Shown piece after piece: positions 37,021 to 47,291 of a stretch of 64,000 bases of DNA. The notes beneath the pieces are model-generated. The model had not been told where the DNA came from, searched no databases, and worked only from the letters and a program-made list of their open reading frames with translations. The translations under genes were made by a program, and so were the position numbers. The DNA comes from an uncultured Pelagibacteraceae bacterium (GTDB taxonomy: Bacteria > Pseudomonadota > Alphaproteobacteria > Pelagibacterales > Pelagibacteraceae), in NCBI GenBank assembly GCA_902624885.1, contig CACNZU010000005.1, forward strand, positions 1 to 64,000, read 5' to 3'. Positions within the stretch are counted from its first letter, which is position 1; every line of letters begins with the position of its first letter.

Positions 37021-38064
37021 ATGATTAAATCTTTAAAAACTTGGATTTTAGTTGGATTTACTTCTTTGCTCTTGGTTGCATGCGGTCAAGGCGGTGGAGG
37101 AGATTCAAAAAAATCTAAAACTTTAGACAACACAAAGAAAGCTGGTTTTGTTAAGTGTGGAGTTTCTGAGGGAGTCCCAGGATTTTCGAATGCAGATGCA
37201 TCAGGAAATTGGTCGGGGATAGATGTTGATGTATGTAGAGCTGTAGCAGCAGCTGTATTAGGAGATGCTGATAAAGTTAAATACACACCATTAAGTGCTA
37301 AAGAAAGATTCACTGCTTTAAATTCTGGTGAAATAGATATTTTATCAAGAAACACTACTTGGACTTTATCTAGAGACGCAGACATTGGTTTAACGTTTGT
37401 TGGAGTCAATTTCTATGACGGACAAGGTTTTATGGTTAGAAAATCTTCTGGAATAAATTCTGTGAATGATTTCAAAGATGGTATAGTTGCATGTACTAAT
37501 ATAGGTACAACAACTGAACTTAACATGAGAGATTTTTTTAATTCAAAAAATGTTAAATATGAACCACTTGGATTTGAAAGCGCAGATGAAGTTGTTCAAG
37601 CTTACGACGCAGGCAGATGTGATACTTACACAACTGATAAATCTGGTCTAGCTGCGCAAAGAACAAAAATGAAAGATCCATCTGAACATAAAGTGTTACC
37701 AGAAACAATTTCAAAAGAACCATTAGGTCCTGTTGTAAGACAAGGAGATAATGTTTGGGAAGATATTGTAAGATGGTCTTTAAACACATTTATTGAAGCA
37801 GAAGAATATGGAGTTACTTCATCAAATGCGTCTAGCTTAAAAGACTCAGATAACCCTGCTATTAAAAGATTAGTTGGAGCAGAGGGAGAACTTGGAGCTG
37901 CTTTTGGTCTAGACAACGAGTGGAGCTTAAGAATTATTGAGCAAGTTGGAAACTATGGTGAAAGTTACAAAAAACACCTTGGTGATACAGGAATTATGCC
38001 TAACAGAGGTCCAAATCAGCTTTGGACTAAAGGCGGAATTCTTTATGTTCCACCTGCAAGATAA
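37021..38064 (+). CDS. aapJ: General L-amino-acid ABC transporter substrate-binding protein (AapJ/YhdW-type)
   Basis: Lipoprotein-like signal LLLVACGQ, VKCGVSEGVPGFSNADASGNWSGIDVDVCRAVAAAV, followed by two permeases and an ATPase. Confidence 0.93.
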   Translation: MIKSLKTWILVGFTSLLLVACGQGGGGDSKKSKTLDNTKKAGFVKCGVSEGVPGFSNADASGNWSGIDVDVCRAVAAAVLGDADKVKYTPLSAKERFTALNSGEIDILSRNTTWTLSRDADIGLTFVGVNFYDGQGFMVRKSSGINSVNDFKDGIVACTNIGTTTELNMRDFFNSKNVKYEPLGFESADEVVQAYDAGRCDTYTTDKSGLAAQRTKMKDPSEHKVLPETISKEPLGPVVRQGDNVWEDIVRWSLNTFIEAEEYGVTSSNASSLKDSDNPAIKRLVGAEGELGAAFGLDNEWSLRIIEQVGNYGESYKKHLGDTGIMPNRGPNQLWTKGGILYVPPAR

Positions 38065-38078
38065 TCTTTAAATAAGTT

Positions 38079-38111
38079 AAAAAGGGCTGGATTTATTCAG
38101 CCCTTTTTTTT
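38079..38111 (+). terminator. Rho-independent terminator after aapJ
   Basis: AAAAAGGGCTG-GATTTATT-CAGCCCTTTTTTTT. Confidence 0.93.
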
Positions 38112-38129
38112 ATTCTCAATATATAATCT

Positions 38130-39305
38130 ATGAACTTTAAAAATATTCGTTTTCAAAATAAAAAAATAAGAAATTTAATACCGCAATTCATAACGGTTGC
38201 AATATTACTCTCAACAATAATTTATTTTGTCACTAATGCTCAAATTAATATGGGCAACAGAGGTATAGCCTTTGGATTTGGTTTTTTAAAACAAGAAGCT
38301 TCATTTGATATTACTTTTTCACTTATAGATTATGATGGATCGTATTCTTATGCCAGAGCATTTCTTGTTGGATTATTGAACACGATTTTAGTATCTGTAA
38401 TTGGAATTTTTTTTGCTACTCTACTAGGAGTAATCATTGGTGTTTCAAGATTATCTGACAACTATTTGATTGCAAAAGTAGCTGAGTGGTATGTTGAGAT
38501 TTTTAGAAATATTCCTCTTATATTACAAATATTTTTTTGGTATTTTGCAGCTCTGAGGGCATTACCACTTCCTAACGAAGCAATAAACTTTTATGATATT
38601 TCTTTCTTAACAGTAAAAGGTTTTTACGTTCCTAAATTTATCTGGACAAATTTTAATATTTTTTTAATTTCAATAATTTGTGCAATTATAGCAATTTATT
38701 TTTTTAACAACTATTCAAGAAAGCAAAGAGAACAATTTGGTAAACAATTACCGACTACTTCAATATCATTATTAATTTTTTTAATATTTCCATTATTATC
38801 TTTTACATTATTTGGAGTAACACTCTCTTTTGAATATCCTGTTTTAAAGCAGCTTTCACCTACAATTTTCACATTCGATGGAGGTTTAAATATAATTCCT
38901 GAACTTATAGCATTGGCTTTATCTTTATCCATGTACACAGCAACTTTTATCGCAGAAAATGTAAGAGCGGGAATATTGGGAGTAAGCAAAGGACAAAAAG
39001 AGGCTGCCGCCAGCATAGGATTAAATAAAAATCAAATATTAAAGTTAGTTGTGATGCCACAAGCTTTGAGAATTATTATTCCTCCTACAACAAATCAATA
39101 TTTGAATTTAACAAAAAATTCATCTTTAGCTGCAGCAATAGCTTATCCAGATATAGTTTTAGTTTTTGCTGGAACAGCTTTGATGCAAACAGGTAGGGCT
39201 ATCGAGATAATATCAATTACAATGCTTACTTATTTAACTTTAAGCGTTTCTATCTCGATTTTTATGAATTGGTATAACAAAAAAATGGCAATTAAAGAAA
39301 AATAA
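38130..39305 (+). CDS. aapQ: Amino-acid ABC transporter permease (AapQ-type)
   Basis: Polytopic; EVFRNIPLILQ, QKEAAASIGLNKNQILKLVVMPQALRIIIPP. Confidence 0.92.
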   Translation: MNFKNIRFQNKKIRNLIPQFITVAILLSTIIYFVTNAQINMGNRGIAFGFGFLKQEASFDITFSLIDYDGSYSYARAFLVGLLNTILVSVIGIFFATLLGVIIGVSRLSDNYLIAKVAEWYVEIFRNIPLILQIFFWYFAALRALPLPNEAINFYDISFLTVKGFYVPKFIWTNFNIFLISIICAIIAIYFFNNYSRKQREQFGKQLPTTSISLLIFLIFPLLSFTLFGVTLSFEYPVLKQLSPTIFTFDGGLNIIPELIALALSLSMYTATFIAENVRAGILGVSKGQKEAAASIGLNKNQILKLVVMPQALRIIIPPTTNQYLNLTKNSSLAAAIAYPDIVLVFAGTALMQTGRAIEIISITMLTYLTLSVSISIFMNWYNKKMAIKEK

Positions 39306-40555
39306 TGAATATTCTTAAACCTTCTAAACATAATATTAAAACTTATTTACCAGCTGGAATTATTTTTATTTTACTGGGTTTTTTAGATGTAACTATGAAT
39401 TCTTTCTTTAAAGTTAATTTAGTAGCTTTCTTTCCAGGGATAATAAGTTACTTTTTTCCATTAATAATAGGCTTTATTGGTTTATATCTAATTAGGTTAG
39501 AATATAGCGGTATAAGAAATTTAGATATATTGAATAAAAATATTAATTCAAATAATTTTAATGCTATCTTAAGTCTTCTTACATTATTCATAATTATAAA
39601 GTCAATTTCACCTTTAATTAACTGGTTTTTTTTAGATGCAAATTTCATTGGTAATTCCAAAGAAGATTGTACTGGTGATGGCGCTTGTTGGGTATTTATC
39701 AAAGTTTGGTTTAGAAGATTAATTTACGGCATGTACCCTGATCCAGAACAATGGAGAATAAATACTGCTTTTTTATTACTTTTTACTTTAGTAGGGATTA
39801 CTTTTTTTGCTCCAGCAAAATTTAAAAAATACTTTATTTTATTTCTTATATTTATATATCCTTTCATAGGTATCAAATTAATTGGTGGCGGCAACTTTGG
39901 TCTAACCTATGTAGAGACAGCAGCTTGGGGCGGATTATCACTTACCTTTATAATTTCAGCTTTTGCAATAATCTTTTGTTTTCCTATAGGAGTTTTTTTA
40001 GCCTTAGGCCGAAGATCAGATCTACCTGCAATTAAATATATATCTATTGGTTTTATTGAACTTTGGAGAGGGGTGCCTTTAATTACAGTTTTATTTATGG
40101 CCTCAGTAATGTTTCCAATGTTTTTGCCCGATGGTACTTTTATTGATAAATTAATAAGAGTTCTGTTTGCGATTACTATGTTTGAGGCCGCTTATATGGC
40201 CGAAGTTGTAAGAGGAGGTCTACAAGCTTTACCAAAAGGTCAATATGAAGCGGCGAGATCTTTAGGTATGGGTTATTGGAGGATGAACTTTTTAATTATA
40301 TTACCACAAGCATTAAAATTAGTGATACCTGGGATCGCAAATACTCTTCTAGCTCTAGTGAAAGATACACCTTTAATCTTTGTCGTAGGGTTGATGGAAT
40401 TAGCTGGCATGATACGATTGGCTAAAACTAACCCTAAATGGCTTGGAATGGCTATGGAAGGATATGTTTTTGCAGGTTTAGTTTTCTGGATAATATGTTA
40501 TGCAATGAGTAGATATAGTCAAAATTTAGAAAAAAAATTAAGTACTGAAAGATAA
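39305..40555 (+). CDS. aapM: Amino-acid ABC transporter permease (AapM-type)
   Basis: [48 protein letters not shown]. Confidence 0.92.
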   Translation: MNILKPSKHNIKTYLPAGIIFILLGFLDVTMNSFFKVNLVAFFPGIISYFFPLIIGFIGLYLIRLEYSGIRNLDILNKNINSNNFNAILSLLTLFIIIKSISPLINWFFLDANFIGNSKEDCTGDGACWVFIKVWFRRLIYGMYPDPEQWRINTAFLLLFTLVGITFFAPAKFKKYFILFLIFIYPFIGIKLIGGGNFGLTYVETAAWGGLSLTFIISAFAIIFCFPIGVFLALGRRSDLPAIKYISIGFIELWRGVPLITVLFMASVMFPMFLPDGTFIDKLIRVLFAITMFEAAYMAEVVRGGLQALPKGQYEAARSLGMGYWRMNFLIILPQALKLVIPGIANTLLALVKDTPLIFVVGLMELAGMIRLAKTNPKWLGMAMEGYVFAGLVFWIICYAMSRYSQNLEKKLSTER

Positions 40556-40557
40556 TT

Positions 40558-41289
40558 ATGGGTAAAATAATAGAGCTAAAAAAAGTAAATAAATGGTTTG
40601 ATAAATTTCAAGTGTTAAAAGACATTGATCTTGAAGTTGCTTCACAAGAAAAAATAGTTATTTGTGGGCCATCAGGGTCAGGAAAATCAACTTTAATTAG
40701 ATGCATCAATAGATTAGAGGAACATCAAGAAGGAAATATAATTATTGATGGCACGGAGCTAGCAGAAAATACTAAAAACATTGAAAAGATTAGAGCTGAA
40801 GTTGGAATGGTTTTTCAGCAATTTAATTTATTTCCCCATCTTTCAATTTTAGATAACTGCACATTGGCACCTATTTGGGTAAAAAAATTACCTAAAAAAG
40901 AAGCTGAAGAAGTTGCAATGAAAAATTTAACTAGGGTTCAGATTGATGATCAGGCTCATAAATTCCCAGGACAATTATCTGGTGGTCAACAACAAAGAGC
41001 AGCGATAGCACGAGCGCTTTGTATGGAACCAAAAATCATGTTATTTGATGAGCCAACTTCCGCATTAGATCCTGAAATGATAAAAGAGGTATTGGACGTA
41101 ATGGTCGATTTAGCTAAAGGTGGAATGACTATGATAGTAGTTACTCATGAAATGGGTTTTGCTAAGGAAGTCGCGGACTATATGATTTTCATGGATGAAG
41201 GAAAAATAGTTGAAAGAGCAAAAACAAACGAGTTTTTTGAAAATCCAAAGTCAGATCGAACAAAGCTTTTTTTAAGTCAAATATTATAA
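40558..41289 (+). CDS. aapP: Amino-acid ABC transporter ATP-binding protein (AapP-type)
   Basis: [46 protein letters not shown]. Confidence 0.95.
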   Translation: MGKIIELKKVNKWFDKFQVLKDIDLEVASQEKIVICGPSGSGKSTLIRCINRLEEHQEGNIIIDGTELAENTKNIEKIRAEVGMVFQQFNLFPHLSILDNCTLAPIWVKKLPKKEAEEVAMKNLTRVQIDDQAHKFPGQLSGGQQQRAAIARALCMEPKIMLFDEPTSALDPEMIKEVLDVMVDLAKGGMTMIVVTHEMGFAKEVADYMIFMDEGKIVERAKTNEFFENPKSDRTKLFLSQIL

Positions 41290-42279
41290 CCATTTTGGTA
41301 TTGGCAAATTTTTACTTTTTAAAAATTCTTTATTAAAAATTTTACTAGCATATCTTTTCCCATGATCACAAAGTATAGTAACTATAGTTTTACCTGGACC
41401 CATTTCTTGAGCAAGTTTAATGGCTCCAGCAATATTAATTCCTGAAGATCCTCCTAATACAATTTTTTGCTTTTCGATTAAATCATATACTATATTTAAA
41501 GCTTCAGTATCATTTGTTTGAAAAGCTTCATCAACTAATGCCTTTTCAAAATTTTTAGTAATTCTTGCTGTACCAATACCTTCTGTTATCGAGTTTCCTG
41601 AACTTTCTAATTTATTATTCTTAATATGAGAGAATAGCGACGAACCCATCGGATCTGATAGAGCAATCTTTATATTTTTGTTCTTGTTTTTTAATCCTAT
41701 AGATACACCAGCTAAAGTTCCACCTGTTCCTACCGCACAAGTAAATCCATCAACCAAGCCGGCAGTTTGGTTCCAAATTTCTTCTGCAGTAGTTTTAATA
41801 TGAGCATCTGTATTAATTACATTATCAAATTGATTTGCCCAATATACTCCATTTTTGGTTTTTTTATTTAAATCTTCAGCGATCTGTTTTGATTGTTTAA
41901 TATAATTTTTTGGGTTAGAATAAGGAACAGCATCTACTTCAATTAATTCAGCACCTAATTTTTTTAGTGTCTCTTTTTTTTCAATTGATTGCGTATTTGG
42001 AATTACTATTTTTAGTTTAAGATCATATTCTTTACAAACAACAGCTAAACCTATCCCAGTATTTCCAGCTGTGCCCTCTACAATAGTACCTCCTCTTGAA
42101 ATAAGTTTTCTTTTTATTGCATCTTCAACGATGAATAATGCAGCTCTATCTTTTACTGACTCTCCAGGATTAAAATATTCAGCCTTTCCATAAATGTTAC
42201 AACCAGTCAATTCTGAGGCTTGTTTTAATCTCACTAATGGTGTATTTCCAATTTGCGATATTATAGACTTTGTAACCAT
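41284..42279 (-). CDS. cysK: Cysteine synthase A-like PLP enzyme
   Basis: [42 protein letters not shown]. Confidence 0.88.
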   Translation of the reverse strand: MVTKSIISQIGNTPLVRLKQASELTGCNIYGKAEYFNPGESVKDRAALFIVEDAIKRKLISRGGTIVEGTAGNTGIGLAVVCKEYDLKLKIVIPNTQSIEKKETLKKLGAELIEVDAVPYSNPKNYIKQSKQIAEDLNKKTKNGVYWANQFDNVINTDAHIKTTAEEIWNQTAGLVDGFTCAVGTGGTLAGVSIGLKNKNKNIKIALSDPMGSSLFSHIKNNKLESSGNSITEGIGTARITKNFEKALVDEAFQTNDTEALNIVYDLIEKQKIVLGGSSGINIAGAIKLAQEMGPGKTIVTILCDHGKRYASKIFNKEFLKSKNLPIPKWL

Positions 42280-42291
42280 ATCATTAAATAT

Positions 42292-42975
42292 ATGAAAAAA
42301 TTTTTACTTTCAATTGCTTTAATTTTAACAGTAATTTCAGAAAACCAGGCTCATGTTGAGCATTATTCTAAGTATAATTATTTAGAGTATGAATTATTCA
42401 GAAATAATAAGCTTATTGGCTACCATAAATATAGTTTTAAAAGAAATAATGGAAAATTAACTATTGATAATGAGGTCAATTTTAAAATTACTAAGTTGGG
42501 AGTAGATTTATATAAATATTATGCTTCAGGGAAAGAAAGGTACTCAAAAGGAGTGTTTGTTGGGTTCGAGTCTAAAACAAATCAAAACAAAAAAGAAAAA
42601 TACGTGAAAATTTCCATAGATCCAAAAGATAAAAATTTAATTATTGATGGTTCATCCTATAAAGGAAAAGCTAATAAAGAAATAATAATTGGAACATGGT
42701 GGAACCACGAAATTGTTCAAAAAAAAGCTCAAATTAGTGCAGTATCAGGTAGAATAATTGAACAAAAAGTTGAGTTTCTTGGAAAAGAAGATGTAAAAAT
42801 TGGTGATAAAGTTTACAAAACTTTAAAATTCAATTTTAGTTCTTCTGACCCAAGTTTATCCAAAGATAAAAAACTAAATACGAATATCTGGTATGAGGAA
42901 GACACATATCTTTGGGTGAAAGCATCTTTTGATAAGACTGGATATTGGGAATACAGGTTGAAAAAAGCTGAATAA
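42292..42975 (+). CDS. Exported protein of DUF6134-like type
   Basis: Signal peptide MKKFLLSIALILTVISENQA; NKLIGYHKYSFKRNNGKLTIDNEVNFKI. ATG at 42292 preferred over ORF-track start (42253). Confidence 0.65.
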   Translation: MKKFLLSIALILTVISENQAHVEHYSKYNYLEYELFRNNKLIGYHKYSFKRNNGKLTIDNEVNFKITKLGVDLYKYYASGKERYSKGVFVGFESKTNQNKKEKYVKISIDPKDKNLIIDGSSYKGKANKEIIIGTWWNHEIVQKKAQISAVSGRIIEQKVEFLGKEDVKIGDKVYKTLKFNFSSSDPSLSKDKKLNTNIWYEEDTYLWVKASFDKTGYWEYRLKKAE

Positions 42976-42993
42976 TATAATTTTTATCACTTC

Positions 42994-43053
42994 ATTTTAA
43001 GGCTTTAGTCAATAGCAAAAAACAGTTTTTTTTGACTTTTTGAGCCTTAAAAT
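42994..43053. other. Long imperfect hairpin upstream of XRE regulator
   Basis: ATTTTAAGGCT (42994-43004) / AGCCTTAAAAT (43043-43053), inner AGTCAA/TTGACT and AAAAAA-CAG-TTTTTT pairing. Confidence 0.65.
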
Positions 43054-43119
43054 AAATAATTATATGTATTGCCAAAAAGTTCATTTTGAGGTTTTATTAT
43101 TAAAAATTTAGGGAGATCT

Positions 43120-43485
43120 ATGGAAGAAAATTTCAATATTCATTTAGGTAAAAAATTAAGAATGCGAAGATTATCTCTAGGACTAACACAAACAAAAGTT
43201 GCACAGGCCATAAACGTTACTTTTCAACAAATCCAAAAGTATGAAAAAGGAACAAACGGTGTTAGTTCTAACAGGTTGATGCAATTATCTCAGTTTTTAA
43301 AAGTTCCAATTATCTATTTTTTTGAAGATTTTAAGGAATTTAAAGATATAAACTCAGGAGAAGAGTCTAATGACGATTTAAACTACTCATTTTTAAGTAG
43401 GACATTTTCTTCACTATCAAGGGCTCAAAAAGATAAGATATTACAAATCTTGAGTAATACTTCTAAATTTGAAAAAGTTGGATAA
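43120..43485 (+). CDS. XRE-family transcriptional regulator
   Basis: HTH LGKKLRMRRLSLGLTQTKVAQAINVTFQQIQKYEKGTNGVSSNRLMQLSQFL. Confidence 0.93.
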   Translation: MEENFNIHLGKKLRMRRLSLGLTQTKVAQAINVTFQQIQKYEKGTNGVSSNRLMQLSQFLKVPIIYFFEDFKEFKDINSGEESNDDLNYSFLSRTFSSLSRAQKDKILQILSNTSKFEKVG

Positions 43486-43486
43486 T

Positions 43487-43562
43487 TGGCTCCTCGGGCA
43501 GGACTCGAACCTGCGACCAATTGATTAACAGTCAACTGCTCTACCAACTGAGCTACCGAGGA
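43487..43562 (-). tRNA. tRNA-Asn (anticodon GTT), CCA encoded
   Basis: Reverse complement TCCTCGGTAGCTCAGTTGGTAGAGCAGTTGACTGTTAATCAATTGGTCGCAGGTTCGAGTCCTGCCCGAGGAGCCA. Confidence 0.96.
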
Positions 43563-43612
43563 ATAAATGGGAACATACTTTTTTTAAAGGTATAAAACAA
43601 TAGATTTTTTCG

Positions 43613-43686
43613 TGGAGGCCACGCCCAGAATCGAACTGGGATAAAAGGATTTGCAATCCTCCGCGTAACCATTCCGCCACGTGGCC
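43613..43686 (-). tRNA. tRNA-Cys (anticodon GCA), CCA encoded
   Basis: Reverse complement GGCCACGTGGCGGAATGGTTACGCGGAGGATTGCAAATCCTTTTATCCCAGTTCGATTCTGGGCGTGGCCTCCA. Confidence 0.96.
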
Positions 43687-43775
43687 ATAAATCATTTTAT
43701 TTAAATCATTTATTAGTTTTAATAAAGCAAAATCTAACTATTTAAGCTTTTTGCACTTTTGATATAAAGTAATAA

Positions 43776-46442
43776 TTGAATTTATCAAATAAAATGGAAT
43801 TTAAAAAATACAACCACGTAAAAGAAGAGAAGAAAATCTCAGATTTTTGGATAAAAAATGGATTGTTTAAACCTAAAAAAACCAAATTAAATAAAAAATT
43901 TTCTGTCGTAATACCACCTCCAAATGTGACTGGAAGATTGCACATGGGTCATGCTTTAAATAATAGCCTACAAGATGTTTTAGTTAGATTTAATAGAATG
44001 AAAGGCCTTGAAACTCTGTGGCAGCCAGGAACAGACCATGCTGGAATTGCAACACAAGCAGTCGTTGAAAACAACCTTTTAAAAGAAGGAATTAAAAAAA
44101 ATGATTTAGGAAGAGAAAAATTCATCAAAAAAATATGGGATTGGAAAGAGGAGTCTGGTGGAATAATTTTAGATCAACTTAAAAAATTAGGTTGTTCGTG
44201 TGATTGGTCAAGAACGAGGTTCACCATGGATAAGGATCTTTCTAAAGCTGTAGTTAAAGTTTTTGTTGATCTTCATAAAAACAAGTTAATTTATAAGGAC
44301 AAAAAATTAGTCAATTGGGACACTAAACTTCAAACTGCTATTTCTGACTTAGAAGTAAACCAAAAAGATGTTCAATCTCAATTGTATTACATAGATTATA
44401 CGATAGAGAACTCAGATCAAAAAATCACTATCGCCACTACCAGACCAGAAACAATGATGGGAGATACCGCGGTTGCTGTAAATCCAAAGGATGAAAGATA
44501 TGTAAATTTAGTTGGAAAAAATGTTCTTATTCCAATTGTTAATAGGACTGTCAAAATTATTTCTGATCATTACGCTGACCCGGAACAAGGTTCAGGAGCA
44601 GTAAAAATTACACCGGCACATGATTTCAATGACTATGAGGTAGGTAAGAGAAATAAACTAGAAATAATAAATATTTTTGGTGAGAATGGTAAAATAAATA
44701 AAAATGGGATTAAAGAGTTTCATGGTTTAGACAGATTTGAAGCAAGAAAACTTATAATTAAAAAATTGAAAGAAATAGGTTCCCTAGTAAAAATTGAAAA
44801 TATTAAAAATAAAGTTCCATATGGAGATAGATCAAATACTATTATCGAACCTCTTTTAACAGAGCAATGGTTTGTTGATGCCAAAAAATTATCCAAAAAA
44901 CCCATTAAGATAGTTAAAGAGGGCAAAACTACTTTTTTTCCAAGCAGCTGGTCAAAAACATTCTTTCAATGGATGAATGATATTGAGCCTTGGTGTATAT
45001 CACGGCAGATTTGGTGGGGTCATAGAATACCTGCTTGGTATGATGAAAATGGAAATATTTTTGTAGCTGAAAGTGAAAAAGATGCAGTAAAACTAGCAAA
45101 GAAAAAAAATAAAAAAAAACAATTTAAATTAAGACAGGAAACAGATGTTTTAGATACTTGGTTTTCATCAGCTCTATGGCCTTTTGCGACACTTGGATGG
45201 CCAAACAAAACTGAAGAACTTATTAAATTTTATCCAACTTCAGTTCTTGTTACTGGTTTCGATATAATTTTCTTTTGGGTAGCAAGGATGTTGATGATGG
45301 GAAATTATTTTAGAAAAAATACACCTTTTCATAAAGTATATGTTCATGCCTTGGTAAGAGATGAAAAGGGGCAGAAAATGTCAAAGTCAAAAGGTAATGT
45401 GATTGATCCATTAGATTTAATAAATGAATATGGAGCAGATAGTTTAAGGTTTACTTTAATTTCGATGGCCTCTCCAGGACGAGATGTAAAATTATCAAGA
45501 GATAGAGTTACTGGAAACAGAAACTTTATTACAAAAATTTGGAGCGCAAATAACTTTTTAAAACTTAATAATTGTAAATTAGATAAAAAAATAAATTTGA
45601 CCTCAATTAAACTACCAATAAACCATTGGATTTATAACGAATTTATTAAAACACAAAATTTAATCACAAAAAACATTGAAATATTTAGGTTCGATGAGGC
45701 TGCAAGGTATGCATATCAATTTGTTTGGCATTCTTATTGTGATTGGTATTTAGAGTTTTTAAAACCTATTTTTAATTCAAAAAATAAAAGTGAAATTAAA
45801 GAAGCTAAAGCTTTCTCATCATTTATGATGGCAAATATTCTTAGAATTCTGCATCCCTTTATCCCTTTTTTCACTGAGAACTTATGGTCTTTAAATGCTT
45901 ATAAAAAGATTTTCAAAAATTATTTAATCAGTTCCAGTTGGCCAAATTTTAAGATAATTAATAAATTCAGCAAAAATCAAAATAATGTAAATGATATAAT
46001 TGAATTAATTTCTAATATTAGATCTGCAAAAGCTGAATTAAAAATTACACCTAAGCTTTACAGTGATATTTCATTCGATAAAAAGTCTAAAAAAGTAAAA
46101 AGGCTGTTTACTTCAAATATAAATTTAGTTAAGCAAGTAGGCAGAATTAATAGTGTTTTAAAAACAATAAATAAAAATAAAAATACAATTAATATAATAG
46201 CCTTGAAGGAAAAAATTTCTCTTTCTTTCAGCGAAGAAGTTGATTTACTTACACAAAAAGAGAAAATTTTAAAAAAGATTAATAACATTAACCAACAAAT
46301 TCTTAACCTTAAAAATAAATTAAAAAACAAGAACTATTTAATTAATGCCCCGAAAGAAATCGTGCAAAAGGATAAAAATTTAGTAAAAGAATTAAGTATT
46401 GAAGATAGAAAATTAAGAAGTATTGTATCAGGCATAAGATAA
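43776..46442 (+). CDS. valS: Valyl-tRNA synthetase
   Basis: PPPNVTGRLHMGHALNN, KMSKSKGNVIDPLD, 888 aa, C-terminal coiled coil. Confidence 0.97.
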   Translation: MNLSNKMEFKKYNHVKEEKKISDFWIKNGLFKPKKTKLNKKFSVVIPPPNVTGRLHMGHALNNSLQDVLVRFNRMKGLETLWQPGTDHAGIATQAVVENNLLKEGIKKNDLGREKFIKKIWDWKEESGGIILDQLKKLGCSCDWSRTRFTMDKDLSKAVVKVFVDLHKNKLIYKDKKLVNWDTKLQTAISDLEVNQKDVQSQLYYIDYTIENSDQKITIATTRPETMMGDTAVAVNPKDERYVNLVGKNVLIPIVNRTVKIISDHYADPEQGSGAVKITPAHDFNDYEVGKRNKLEIINIFGENGKINKNGIKEFHGLDRFEARKLIIKKLKEIGSLVKIENIKNKVPYGDRSNTIIEPLLTEQWFVDAKKLSKKPIKIVKEGKTTFFPSSWSKTFFQWMNDIEPWCISRQIWWGHRIPAWYDENGNIFVAESEKDAVKLAKKKNKKKQFKLRQETDVLDTWFSSALWPFATLGWPNKTEELIKFYPTSVLVTGFDIIFFWVARMLMMGNYFRKNTPFHKVYVHALVRDEKGQKMSKSKGNVIDPLDLINEYGADSLRFTLISMASPGRDVKLSRDRVTGNRNFITKIWSANNFLKLNNCKLDKKINLTSIKLPINHWIYNEFIKTQNLITKNIEIFRFDEAARYAYQFVWHSYCDWYLEFLKPIFNSKNKSEIKEAKAFSSFMMANILRILHPFIPFFTENLWSLNAYKKIFKNYLISSSWPNFKIINKFSKNQNNVNDIIELISNIRSAKAELKITPKLYSDISFDKKSKKVKRLFTSNINLVKQVGRINSVLKTINKNKNTINIIALKEKISLSFSEEVDLLTQKEKILKKINNINQQILNLKNKLKNKNYLINAPKEIVQKDKNLVKELSIEDRKLRSIVSGIR
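46391..46428. repeat. Direct repeat copy A (valS 3' end)
   Basis: ATTAAGTATTGAAGATAGAAAATTAAGAAGTATTGTAT, 34/38 identical to copy B at 47239-47276. Confidence 0.8.
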
Positions 46443-46488
46443 ATACTTTCTTATAAAATATAATAACCATGATAATTAAAATTTTTTT

Positions 46489-47235
46489 ATGAAAAAATTT
46501 GGCACGCAGCGGAAAATTGATTTATCTTATCTAAGACAAAATTTTTATAATAAACCAAAGCAAATCCATCTAGATATTTCTAAAAGTTTAAAAAAATATT
46601 TTTCAAAATCTAATAAAAATAATATTACTTTGGTCGATCATGGATGTGCAGATGGTCAATTTTTGAACGTTCTTTCTAATGATAACTTTTATAAAAATTT
46701 TCAATTAATAGGTACTGATGTCCATAGTAAACTATTAAAAAAAGCAAAGAAACAAATTGGAAAAAGGCTCAAAACTAAGATTGGGACAATTGGTAATTCA
46801 AAACTTTTTAAAAAAAAATCAATTGATGTTTCAAGTGTTTGCGGCGTTTTACCTTTATTTAAAGATTTAAAGATTTTAAAAAATTGCATTGATTGGTCCA
46901 AACCTAAAGGTGTTGTTTTTGTTTCATCAATATTTAATGACAATGATTATGATGTATTTGTTAATTATAACGACTCTACTTCAAATCTCAAAAAAGCCAA
47001 AAAATTATCAGGATGGAATATTTTTTCTAAAAAAACTGTTTCTAAATTTTTAAAAAAGATTAAAAGAATTAAGAAATTTAGATTTGTTAAATTTCAGTTG
47101 AAAGTTAATATTAAGCCAAATAAAAAGATGCCTTATAAATTATGGACTCTAAAAACAAAAAATGGCAAAAATATTTGTGTAAATGGTCTTTCATTAATAC
47201 TTAATCAAGAATTTTTAATAATAAATATAAGATAA
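46489..47235 (+). CDS. Class I SAM-dependent methyltransferase-like protein
   Basis: Motif I LVDHGCADGQFLNVL; Rossmann-like pattern IGTDVHSKLLKKAKKQ. Confidence 0.65.
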   Translation: MKKFGTQRKIDLSYLRQNFYNKPKQIHLDISKSLKKYFSKSNKNNITLVDHGCADGQFLNVLSNDNFYKNFQLIGTDVHSKLLKKAKKQIGKRLKTKIGTIGNSKLFKKKSIDVSSVCGVLPLFKDLKILKNCIDWSKPKGVVFVSSIFNDNDYDVFVNYNDSTSNLKKAKKLSGWNIFSKKTVSKFLKKIKRIKKFRFVKFQLKVNIKPNKKMPYKLWTLKTKNGKNICVNGLSLILNQEFLIINIR

Positions 47236-47238
47236 AAA

Positions 47239-47276
47239 ATTAACTATTGAAGATAAAAAATTTACAAGTATTGTAT
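47239..47276. repeat. Direct repeat copy B (non-coding copy of valS 3' end)
   Basis: ATTAACTATTGAAGATAAAAAATTTACAAGTATTGTAT; in the valS frame reads LTIEDKKFTSIV versus valS LSIEDRKLRSIV. Confidence 0.8.
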
Positions 47277-47291
47277 TAATCATTAATTAAA

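Noticed and set aside
37086-37409. Minus-strand 107-aa ORF in aapJ (and 37553-37916 ORFs)
   Set aside because: Antisense shadows of aapJ; overlapping each other as well.
46058-46330. Minus-strand 90-aa hydrophobic ORF in valS
   Set aside because: Antisense of the lysine-rich valS coiled coil gives Phe/Leu-rich artefact.
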